A stretch of 22,500 nucleotides of DNA from Prorocentrum cordatum (Eukaryota > Sar > Dinophyceae > Prorocentrales > Prorocentraceae), in assembly GCA_963575745.1 (NCBI GenBank), contig CAUYUJ010004576.1:17501-40000 (forward strand), in the 5' to 3' direction. Position numbers and translations under genes: made by a program. Shown here one piece after another: positions 15,805 to 22,500 of the stretch (positions are counted from its first letter, which is position 1; each line of letters opens with the position of its first letter). The notes under the pieces were generated by a model. The model was given only the letters and a program-made list of their open reading frames with translations. It did not search any database and had not been told where the DNA came from.

Positions 15805-16199
15805 TCTGGCGACCTGGGGGGCTGAAGGGGCCCCCACGGGGCCCAGCACTATCCCAGAAGAGCCACGGCGGAAACATGCCTCTGCCTCTGCCTCTGCCTC
15901 CTGCCATGCCGCCGACGACGCCAGTTCTTGGACCCCCCTCCCGGGGACCCACACCCTGGCGGCCAACTCTCCGCCCCAGCTCGACTCCTGGCGACCGAAG
16001 AGTGCTCCCCAGGGGCCGGTTTCTCATCCTGCGTCGTTTTTTGACGGCCCCGAGGCCCGGCGAGGGCCCCCGGATGCCGAACGTGGCGAAAAACTTCCCG
16101 CCACGATTTCTTCATGGCTCGAGGGGGGTCTGGGAGAGCAGCTCAAGCCGGTGCCCAGGGGGCCTGGCTCTCATGCTCTTGGCCCTCCTAACTTGGGTT

Positions 16200-16266
16200 C
16201 CTTCCTTCCTTCCTTCCATCCTTCTCCTCCCTCCCCTCCTCCTCCTCCTCCTCCTCCTCCTCCTCC
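16200..16266. repeat. TCCT/TCC microsatellite
   Basis: TTCC tetranucleotides pass into TCC. It is the only clear pyrimidine TCC tract on the plus strand in the right half of the window, and it lies in the extra segment of repeat H. Confidence 0.93.
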
Positions 16267-16388
16267 GCCCAGAAACTTTCCCCAGGAGCCACGGCGGGAC
16301 CACGTCCGGCCTCAGTCCCGGCGCCCAGCGGCCCCGGGCGCCCCAGCGCTGGGGCGCGAGTGGGCCCTCCCCCAGCGAGCCTGGGCGG

Positions 16389-16580
16389 CCCTTGTCGTAA
16401 GTCGGGCCTGTCCCTCTGCAGGAGGAGTCCTCGAAGAGAGTCAGAACATTTTCTGAGGACAGTTTTTTTGCTCTTTCTCTTTTTAGGTACTTTTGGGCTC
16501 CTTAAGGGTATCTTTTGGGTATTTGTCAGTGTTCCTCCAAAATCCGCCGGCAGGGGGACACGCCCGCCTTCATCCTTGTC
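16389..16580. mobile_element. 176 bp terminal-inverted-repeat element, family D copy 1, with 8 bp target duplication
   Basis: The insert 16397-16572 lies between CCCTTGTC (16389-16396) and TCCTTGTC (16573-16580). The inverted copy of the host repeat has a single TCCTTGTC (complement of 20094-20101), the uninterrupted site. Ends are inverted: GTAAGTCGGGCCTGTCCC against TGAAGGCGGGCGTGTCCC, continuing to about 30 bp. The left edge GTAAGT resembles a 5' splice site, and an inner T-rich tract ends TTTTTAG at 16486, like a 3' splice site. No coding potential. The 8 bp duplication fits hAT-like or P-like transposition, which is inference. Confidence 0.9.
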
Positions 16581-16854
16581 CTCCAGCGCTCCGCGATCCT
16601 CGAGAATCCTTCCGAAGCCCAGCGTCGCTCCCCATCTGAAAGGCAACGTGGGGGGGTGTACCAGCTCTGGAGGGGAAACAGCGACCAGGAAGGAATTTGC
16701 GACGCACCGCCGACGGATCGGCGATATGCCCCCGATGGCAAACCCGCACGTTCCCGGGCGGGGTGGGGCTGTTGGGCCAGTCGGCGATTATTGGGCGATT
16801 GTGGGTCGGTGCATCCCCCCTGAGCTTATCTCCTATCTCTAGAAGGAGAAATCA

Positions 16855-16977
16855 GCATAATCATCAACTTTCGGAGGTCCATGCGGATTTCTTGGATCGG
16901 CGCTGGACCCTCCTGGCGGCGCCTCCGGCTCCGATCCAAGACATCAGCGGGGAGCTCCCAAAGTTCATGTTTGTCAT
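16855..16977. mobile_element. Foldback element, family B copy 3
   Basis: The left arm (about 16862-16902) reads ATCAACTTTCGGAGGTCC, ATGCGGATTTCTTGGATCGG. The right arm (about 16931-16975) reads CCGATCCAAGACATCAGCGG, GGAGCTCCCAAAGTTCATG, its imperfect complement. The centre is GGCGGCGCCTCCGG. It is the shortest copy of family B. It directly follows repeat H. Confidence 0.78.
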
Positions 16978-17067
16978 CCGAATCGGTTTGCCTACGTCAC
17001 TCTTGGCTCCATCCCTGGAGAACTGGTCAAACTGTGCCCCCCCTACCTTGCCCTTGCAATCGTCAAA

Positions 17068-17118
17068 CTATCCGCATGGCTTCCTCTGTATCTGCATGGC
17101 TTCAGCTATCCGCACGGC
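17068..17118 (+). repeat. CTATCCGCATGGCTTC repeat, left of the retrotransposon fragment
   Basis: CTATCCGCATGGCTTCCTCT, GTATCTGCATGGCTTCAG, CTATCCGCA: about 1.3 copies of a unit of about 38 bases. The same unit (41 bases) is at 18771-18862, on the far side of the retrotransposon fragment and its tail. Confidence 0.75.
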
Positions 17119-17629
17119 GGACGAGGAGGAGTGGCTGCATACGTTGAGGGAGGCATGGCGGGGCATGCTGTGGCACCGAGGGGTCAAGGACAGGGGTCAT
17201 CAATACAGAGGTGCACTGGAGGTTGATTGGCGGAAGACAATGGCGCTACACGACGATTTACTGCGAATTGCAGAGGGTAGAGATGATTCCCAGGGGACGG
17301 AGTTGGGAGAGCAGCAGGCTACAGAGGAGGAGTACCAGGTTATCGATGCGGCCATTGAGGCGAGAATCAAGCTGGGCGTGCTGCGGCGTATTTTGGCGGG
17401 TGGTTTGCTGACCAATGAGAGGATGACAAGACATAGAGAGGACGGTGGGACTACTGAGTGCTACTACGGGGCTAAGGAGGCGACCGTCGAGCATGTTGCT
17501 TGGGAATGGCCCTGGCATGCGTCGGAGCGGGAGAGCGATGTCGTCTATGCCGGATTCGCACACTGGATGTTTGTACCCGTTACGCTGCAGGTATTCCAGT
17601 GTACAGCCCTCTCAGTGTACTGCAGGTGA
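17100..17629 (+). pseudogene. C-terminal fragment of a non-LTR retrotransposon polyprotein (degenerate)
   Basis: In the open frame ending at TGA 17627-17629, about 170 residues look like the region after the reverse transcriptase or RNase H domain of non-LTR retrotransposons. They run from DEEEWLHTLREAWRGMLWHR through VLRRILAGGLLTNERM, TRHREDGGTTECYYGA and EATVEHVAWEWPWHASER. The family pattern is RRxLxGGLLTNxRxxRHR followed by a C-x2-C, H and C zinc-binding motif before CP. Here only the first Cys (17459-17461) and the His (17492-17494) remain. The second Cys is Gly (17468-17470) and the last is Trp (17507-17509, TGG for TGY). No RT active-site motif is present upstream, where a foldback element and repeat H lie, so the fragment is 5'-truncated. 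It reads on in the same frame, past the stop, into the next piece. A CAG|GTGAAG splice-donor-like string sits over the stop, so an intron is an alternative to a nonsense mutation. Confidence 0.65.
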
Positions 17630-17653
17630 AGAGGCTACAGAATTTCATGGTGT

Positions 17654-18046
17654 GTGTGTGTGTGTGGGGGGCGGGAGCAAGTACGTTTGTGGTATGGTGC
17701 CGGGGATGTAGTTGCGACGGCGATGGCAGCTGAGGCGAAGGGCGATCGTGTACAGATCCAGGAGAACGGACACCATATAGAACCGCTGGTGGGAGCTGAG
17801 GGCCCGTGGTGCCGAACATGTCGGCGGTATGCTACGAGAGTTCAACACGTGCGCCTCAAGATTACCAGCAGGCCGTGCCCATATGCAGAGTTGCCGCTGG
17901 ATAAGTGGATGGACAAGGAGGGGGCGAGCACATCACAGGCTCGATTGGACGACGCAGAGCGCGAGATGAATACTACATACAACAAGGGGTACCATAAGTT
18001 GGGGGAAGGGATGAATCCCCTGACGAGGGCATCATCAAGCGTATGA
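17654..18046 (+). pseudogene. Second zinc-motif part of the same retrotransposon fragment
   Basis: In the same frame as the previous piece, 130 codons end at a stop at 18044-18046. The central part reads GHHIEPLVGAEGPWCRTCRR, then YATRVQHVRLKITSRPCPYA. This is a His, C-x2-C and downstream Cys arrangement of the kind found at the extreme C-terminus of some algal retroelement proteins. The Cys pair (from 17810) is intact. Towards the end it reads LDDAEREMNTTYNKGYHKLG. A TG dinucleotide run (about 17649-17667) lies between the two pieces and may be a later expansion. I assign it to the same element from frame continuity and proximity. It could instead be an exon of an unrelated zinc-ribbon protein. 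Confidence 0.5.
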
Positions 18047-18254
18047 CGTGTGAGAAACAATGGAGGTGGAAGGGCAGAGTTGCAAAACTACCGTGCGCGG
18101 AAGGCGTACAGGCACAAAGCAGCAGCAATGGGACAATTTCTGTGGTACCCAGACGGGATCTGCTGAAACCCGTGGCGGACGAGGAGGTAAAGGAGGAACG
18201 GGTAGTGCACTTGCAACAGTGCCTGCTGGAAGACTTGCGGTCGGATTCAGAGGT
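18047..18254. other. Possible 3' tail of the retrotransposon fragment
   Basis: Two plus-strand frames stay open here (18043-18534 and 18060-18707). Neither has a recognisable domain, and both then enter the GGA array. Confidence 0.35.
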
Positions 18255-18395
18255 AAAGGAGGAGGTGCCAGAGGAGGAGGAGGAGGAAGAGGGGGAGGAG
18301 GAGGAGGAGGAGGAGGAGGAGGAGGAGGAGGAGGAGGAGGAGGAGGAGGAGGAGGAGGAGGAGGAGGAGGAGGAGGAGGAGGAGGAGGTAGAGGG
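18255..18395. repeat. GGA microsatellite
   Basis: About 120 uninterrupted bases of GGA, with degenerate flanks. Frames read poly-Glu, poly-Gly or poly-Arg. Confidence 0.97.
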
Positions 18396-18416
18396 GAGAA
18401 TGCAAAAAGAGGCAAA

Positions 18417-18530
18417 GGACATGCAACGGGTGGTGGAGGTAAAAGGCGAGGACCGACGGGGGACTATTTCGCTAACGTGCAGCTGGACGGAGGACATGCG
18501 ACGGGTGGTGGAGGTAAGGGCGAGGTGGAA
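18417..18530 (+). repeat. Direct repeat of ~35 bp after the GGA array
   Basis: GGACATGCRACGGGTGGTGG, then AGGTAA, then GGCGAGG at 18417-18455 and again at 18492-18530, with a spacing of 75 bp. In one frame both read GHATGGGGK. As 75 is divisible by three, that frame is kept, so a peptide repeat is possible but unsupported otherwise. Confidence 0.75.
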
Positions 18531-18770
18531 CTGAAGGTGGAGGAGGTAGAGGCGGAAAAAAAGGGTCAGGGACGGCCAGGGGAGGGGGCGAAGGACGCAG
18601 CGACGGCCCCCACGGCAGCAGCCGCAGCAACACCAGCGTCATATTCTGGAAGGAGGACGGGTAGGAGGGGGCAAGGCGTCGCCATCCCGAAGCACGACGA
18701 GGGCTAGGGGTGCTGTCGGTTTGGGCCTTCAGGCTGCGAGCCTGGTTGCTCAGGCAAGTACCAAGTTCTG

Positions 18771-18862
18771 CTATTCGTGCGGCTTCTTCTGCATCCGCAT
18801 AGTTTCATATGCTATCCACATGGCTTCCTGTGCATCCACATGGCTTCTTGTGCTATCCGCAG
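18771..18862 (+). repeat. 41 bp tandem repeat with CTATCCRCATGGCTTC core
   Basis: Two full copies (from about 18770 and 18811) and a partial third (from about 18852) of GCTATCCACATGGCTTCCTG, TGCATCCACATGGCTTC. The same unit is at 17068-17118. Confidence 0.85.
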
Positions 18863-18999
18863 AGTAAGTGTACTCAAGTAGAGTAGAGTACATGATTCGA
18901 CTATATTATCATAAACCAGAACATGTAACAATAGAGTGGGGTATGTGAGAGGAGAGGAAATTATAGCACGATCATTTGCGATGAAGTAGGCGTAAAACA
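18863..18999. other. AT-rich spacer
   Basis: AT-rich unique sequence containing GTAGAGTAGAGTA at about 18876-18892, a small island of the pentamer found at 19440-19735. Confidence 0.5.
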
Positions 19000-19439
<440 letters not shown>

Positions 19440-19440
<1 letters not shown>

Positions 19441-19735
19441 GAGTAGAGTAGAGTAGAGTAGAGTAGAGTAGCGTAGAGTAGAGTAGAGTAGATTAGGGCA
19501 GGGTAGGGTAGAGTAGGGTAGGATAAGGTAGAGTAGATCACAGTATATTCGGTCAGTTGAGTTCCGTAGAGTAGAGCACAAGAGAGTATATCCGAGTAGG
19601 TAGAGTAGGAGTAGACTAGAGTATAATAAGCATAGAGTAGAGTCGAGTAGAGTAGAGTAGGGTAGGGTAGGTTAGAGTAGAGTATTATGATATAGAGTAG
19701 ATCAGGGTAGAATAGAGTAGAGCAGGGTAGATGGG
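19440..19735. repeat. TAGAG/TAGGG pentamer array
   Basis: Directly follows the GTA array. GAGTA repeats grade into GGGTA and GAGTA mixtures with increasing decay. A five-base periodicity can still be followed in the pyrimidine-rich text at about 19788-19837 (TCCAG, TCTAG, CCTAT, TCCAG, CCCAG). Confidence 0.9.
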
Positions 19736-19884
19736 AAAGTAGTCCCGGTATCTTAAAGTGGGGAGAGTAGAGCCCACCCAAGTCCAGTCTAGCCTATTCC
19801 AGCCCAGCCTACTTCAGTCCACTTCATGTCAGCCTGTTGATCTATTTGGCGTTTGCGCTGGTCGAGATGCAGTTTTCTTTTTTC

Positions 19885-20322
19885 TTCTGGTTAACGGGAA
19901 GATCCGTTCAGAGGGGATGCGCCGACCCCCAATCGCCCAATGATCATCGGGCCTATCGCCGATCCGTTGGCGATATGTCGCCGGTTCCAGGTCGTTGTTC
20001 CCCCTCCTGAGCTGGACCCCCCAAACATTGCACCTCAGACGAGGAGCGACGCTGGGCTTCGGAAGGGCCTCCGAGGATCGCGGACCGTTGGAGGACAAGG
20101 ACCGCCCAGGGTCGGTGGGGGAAGGTGCGCCCAGGGTCGCTGGGCGCCGGGGTTGAGGCTGGACATGTTTCCGCCGTGCTCTTTTGGGAAAGTTTCTGGC
20201 CCCTCGGGGGCATTCTTCGGTCGCCATGAGTCGATCTGGGGTGGAGAGTTGGCCGCCAGGGTGTGAATCCCCGGAAGGGGTCCAAGAACTTACGTCGTCG
20301 GCGGCGAGGCAGAGGCAGTCCG
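19885..20322 (-). repeat. Dispersed repeat H, inverted copy with intact insertion site
   Basis: Reverse complement of the 15845-16850 repeat, shorter because it lacks the segment 16019-16267, the D element and about 60 bases near 16740-16790. It keeps the D target sequence as a single copy at 20094-20101. A 'GACGTAAGTTC' string on the minus strand near 20293-20303 resembles a splice donor but has no supported exon. Confidence 0.85.
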
Positions 20323-20335
20323 CTTCAGCGTACGG

Positions 20336-20925
20336 CTATGCGGGGCAAACGAAAGGCTCATTGCCCTGCGTGCAACAGTGGGGGATCAAGACGAGCGCGG
20401 CCGCGCGGGGGGGGGACGGGGAGGAGAAAGCGCTCAGACGTGGAAGAGTTCCGCGTAGAGCGGAATCGGGGTCCAAGAACAGACTTCGAGCGGGTTTCGG
20501 GGTCCAGGGCTGGGGAATCGGGGGCAGGTGAGGGGGGCCAGCTCGGGTCAGCCAGTCTCCTCGAATCCCCTCTGACTGGCCCGCGCTTGAGAGCCATTGT
20601 GGAGTCACCCCTCGCCCCCCATCCTGCGGCTGACCTGGATGTGGGAGCTCCTTGGATTTGGCCTGGGCTCGATGAAAAATTGGACAGGATGAGCCTGGAT
20701 TGGGCCAGGGAGAAGGAGGAGGAGTTTGGACGTGGAGGGGGGAGCACAGTAAACGCAGTACCAACGATGCTCCAATGCACCCTCCAGTCCCCTCCTCCGA
20801 GGTCCCTAAGGGTATATCCTTCCTTTGAGGGAAGCGCCTCCCTTGATGGACGCGCGGCCGGTGGCCTTGCCACTGAGGCAAGGCCCTGTTATGTGAAGCA
20901 TCCACCCTCCATCCTTCTAGCTTGA
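20336..20925 (+). CDS. Weak candidate coding stretch, unknown product
   Basis: I do not recognise a family. A frame opens upstream inside repeat H (first ATG 20263) and ends at TGA 20923-20925. About 195 codons lie beyond the repeat. The early part reads MRGKRKAHCPACNSGGSRRA and RPRGGGTGRRKRSDVEEF, a basic stretch with one C-x2-C pair. The later part is acidic and hydrophobic (DLDVGAPWIWPGLDEKLDRM). The frame ends exactly at the left edge of element D copy 2, so its stop codon lies in the element. An overlapping minus-strand frame of similar length (20336-20983) is equally open, which weakens the case. It may be retroelement debris. Confidence 0.2.
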
Positions 20926-21063
20926 AGTCGGACCTGTCCCTTCTACAGGAGGGAAACTCAATAATAGTTGACTGTTTTGACAAGTCTGCGGTATTTTTTG
21001 ACTATGTTTTGTTTTTCGTCCGAAATCCGCCTGTAGGATGACACGCCCGACCTAATTCTAGCT
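20915..21063. mobile_element. 133 bp terminal-inverted-repeat element, family D copy 2, with perfect 8 bp target duplication
   Basis: The insert 20923-21055 lies between two perfect TTCTAGCT copies (20915-20922 and 21056-21063). Ends are inverted: TGAAGTCGGACCTGTCCC against TTAGGTCGGGCGTGTC, then CTACAGG on both sides, about 30 bp in all. The terminal blocks match copy 1 (AAGTCGGRCCTGTCCC, CAGGAGG, AAATCCGCC, GACACGCCCG). The interior is different and T-rich. Confidence 0.92.
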
Positions 21064-21189
21064 GAGGGAACGCATGGAGGTAGGTCGATCAAGCTCAAGG
21101 AGCTGTCCGTCGATAGCCCCATTTTGAGAAGGAGCCGCACTCCACCTGTGTCACATGGCCTCCAATTGTTTGCACGATTTGGAATATCG
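21064..21189. other. Spacer with partial family M motifs
   Basis: ATTTTGAGAAGGAGCCGCACTCC (read in two parts) and CACCTGTG near 21120-21150 resemble a worn part of the 83 bp unit that follows. No gene is seen. Confidence 0.4.
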
Positions 21190-21450
21190 GGTCATACAGT
21201 GTTACTGAATCTCAAGTCGTAGCCGCATTTAGAAGCGGACGGCCTCCATCCTAGTAGCTGCTGGACGCTTCCAACACGAATGCGGGCGGCGCCAGGGCGA
21301 ATGCCGCACTTAAAGCGAATGTTCGCGGCGCTAATGCGAGACCCGCACTTTGAAAACGAGAACCCTCCAATCCTTGTAACTGCTGGCATCTGTAGAGACG
21401 AATGTGCGCGACGCTGCGGCGAAAGCCGCATTTCGAACATCAGGGGCCCC
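21190..21450. repeat. Diverged tandem copies of the ~83 bp unit, family M second locus
   Basis: ACGAATGCGGGCGGCGCC at 21276, AGCGAATGTTCGCGGCGCT at 21314 and ACGAATGTGCGCGACGCT at 21398. Each is followed by GCGARRNCCGCA-TTT, and two of the copies carry CCCTCCAATCCTTGTAACTG or an equivalent. The second spacing is 84 bp. The first is only 38 bp, so one copy is internally deleted. Confidence 0.82.
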
Positions 21451-21554
21451 CTGTCTTTGTAATTGTTTTCTTTGTCGGTTTCAGGGTAGTACGCTGTAAG
21501 GAGGCATGTCTTGTTGTAGCAAGGTACTTTGAGGAAGAGGGATGGCGGGATAAT

Positions 21555-21622
21555 GAGGAGGAGGAGCAGGAGGAGGAGGACGAGGAGGAGGAGGAGGAGG
21601 AGGAGAGGGAAGAACGGAGGGG
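21555..21622. repeat. GGA microsatellite
   Basis: GGA repeats with GCA and GAC interruptions. Purine-rich on the plus strand. Confidence 0.94.
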
Positions 21623-21654
21623 ATGAGGGGATATCGATGTTTTTTTGGTGTGTG

Positions 21655-21890
21655 GGTGCACATACATATGTACATGTTTATACACATATGTATATGTACG
21701 TGTGCAACTGTCTTCGTATGTTACATATAGACATGCGTACGTATGTATGCATGTATGCATGGATGCGTATATGTAAGCATGCACATCCCATATATGTATA
21801 CATGTATATGCTGGCGTGCATTCACGTGTATATATGTTCGTATATAACTATGTCTGTTTTTATACGCACACATATATGCATATGCATATA
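21655..21890. repeat. ATGT/ACAT alternating purine-pyrimidine region
   Basis: Fuzzy ACATATGTATATG and ATGTATGCATGC units over about 230 bases with no strict period, ending in a TA run (about 21886-21896). Peptides rich in Tyr, Met, Cys and His are an artefact. Confidence 0.88.
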
Positions 21891-21896
21891 TATATA

Positions 21897-21911
21897 TAGA
21901 GAGAGAGAGGT

Positions 21912-21947
<36 letters not shown>

Positions 21948-21962
21948 AAAAGCGAGAGAGAA
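21897..21962. repeat. GA dinucleotide microsatellite
   Basis: GAGAGAGAGAG with GGTA, GGAG and AAAAAG interruptions, directly after the TA run. Confidence 0.95.
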
Positions 21963-22320
21963 ACAACTGGTTTTTGTTTGTTTGTTTCGGCGGGCTTTCC
22001 CAGGTGGCGTCCTGGCGTCCGGGGACTGGGGCGTCGGGGGCATCAGGGGAATTTGGAAGATTCGCTGGGGACGGAGGAGGAAGAGGAGTGGTTTGGCGAG
22101 GGCTCCTCTCACTCCTCTCCTCTCCTGTCCCCCCCTCCCTCCGTTTCCTCCCCATCCTTCTGTCCTCTCCCTCCCTCGCTCCCTCCTTAGGTTCCATCGT
22201 CTTGACCAAATCAATGCTGATGTCATTTGTTTTTTTGGGCTCCCGCGGCCGTTTTCGGGGTTCGAGTTTTCCAAACGTCAGCCTGGCGGACGAAGCAACG
22301 GTTTTCTGGAAGAAGTTCAG
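21963..22320. other. Mixed spacer, no gene seen
   Basis: A TTTG run (about 21972-21987), G-rich sequence, and a CTCC/CCTC-rich pyrimidine region (about 22100-22190). Then unique sequence. No supported gene. Confidence 0.45.
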
Positions 22321-22324
22321 AGCT

Positions 22325-22449
22325 TCTGGGCGTGCGTGTTCAAACCAAACCGGCATCGGGTGTCCAGGTATCCCCCCCGATCTCTCTCTGTTCCCCTTCC
22401 CTCCTGGGCGTGCGTATTCAAAATACTGGCATCCGGTATCCAGGTATCC
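22325..22449 (+). repeat. Direct repeat of ~48 bp
   Basis: CTGGGCGTGCGTRTTCAAA, then a variable part, then GGCATCSGGTRTCCAGGTATCC, at about 22326-22373 and 22402-22449, with a spacing of about 76 bp. More copies may follow past the right edge. Confidence 0.85.
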
Positions 22450-22500
22450 TCTTCTCCTGTCTCCTCTTTCTGGGAGGGGAGATGAAAGAAGGGCGGGTGC

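Larger units (their letters stand above)
15845..16850 (+). repeat. Dispersed repeat H, forward copy, interrupted
   Basis: Blocks at about 15889-16018, 16268-16396 and 16581-16850 match the complement of 19885-20322 in order. Shared landmarks are CTTGGACCCC, CACACCCTGGCGGCCAACTC, CAGAAACTTTCCC, GCGCCCAGCG, TTCCGAAGCCCAGCGTCGCT and GATCGGCGATA. The forward copy has extra DNA at 16019-16267, including a TCC tract and a copy of the 1076-1104 motif. It also carries the element at 16397-16572. Confidence 0.85.

Noticed and set aside
18043-18707. Glu-rich and Gly-rich proteins over the GGA array
   Set aside because: The homopolymer parts come from the microsatellite. The flanks show no recognised domain; only the 75 bp direct repeat was kept as a feature.
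17068-18862. Long terminal repeats of an LTR retrotransposon
   Set aside because: The shared sequence is only a 41 bp tandem unit, with no TG...CA ends, primer-binding site or polypurine tract assignable.
21655-22485. 318-codon plus-strand frame with Tyr/Met/Cys-rich and Arg/Glu-rich parts
   Set aside because: It is read through ATGT, TA and GA repeats, with no domain outside them.

Overview
The window looks like nuclear DNA of a repeat-rich eukaryote. It is GC-rich and full of triplet microsatellites (TCC/GGA, CTA/TAG, GTC, GCT, GAC). It carries many short inverted-repeat elements and a worn fragment of a non-LTR retrotransposon. Only one or two stretches look protein-coding. The retrotransposon fragment has a C-terminal zinc-motif layout of a kind common in dinoflagellate and other algal retroelements, so a dinoflagellate or other microalga is my best guess, at low confidence. 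I saw no dinoflagellate spliced-leader relic, rRNA, tRNA or prokaryotic operon.

Layout. 1-355 is a CTA microsatellite. 356-3110 is GC-rich noncoding DNA with a TCGA-rich minisatellite (603-795), TCC tracts and scattered CTTCTGAGAAG-type palindromes. 3112-3312 holds a 159 bp hairpin element between perfect 21 bp direct repeats. 3313-5150 is noncoding with fuzzy minisatellites and hairpins. 5161-5330 is an almost complete palindrome with arms of about 80 bp. 5420-6175 is the best protein-coding candidate, a 251-residue cysteine-rich product I do not recognise. 6459-9345 is a dense cluster of at least six different inverted-repeat elements plus direct repeats.

9346-13480 is mostly microsatellite and minisatellite DNA, including a GATCGA-rich 12 bp unit and a TCC/CA compound array. 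13815-14060 and 21190-21450 carry a shared tandem unit of about 83 bp. 15345-15594 is another long inverted repeat, and 15634-15804 is a second copy of a repeat at 7799-7965. 15845-16850 and 19885-20322 are inverted copies of one older repeat. The forward copy is interrupted by a 176 bp terminal-inverted-repeat element, while the reverse copy keeps the uninterrupted site. A relative of that element lies at 20923-21055 between perfect 8 bp duplications.

17100-18046 is the retrotransposon fragment. It is followed by a GGA-rich tail, a TAG array (19000-19440) that grades into a TAGAG/TAGGG pentamer array, and finally a region of ATGT, TA and GA repeats.

The genes do not form a pathway. The main biology is a set of small non-autonomous, hairpin-forming elements (at least seven families by eye). 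Several have paired copies and recognisable target duplications, and one has intron-like signals.
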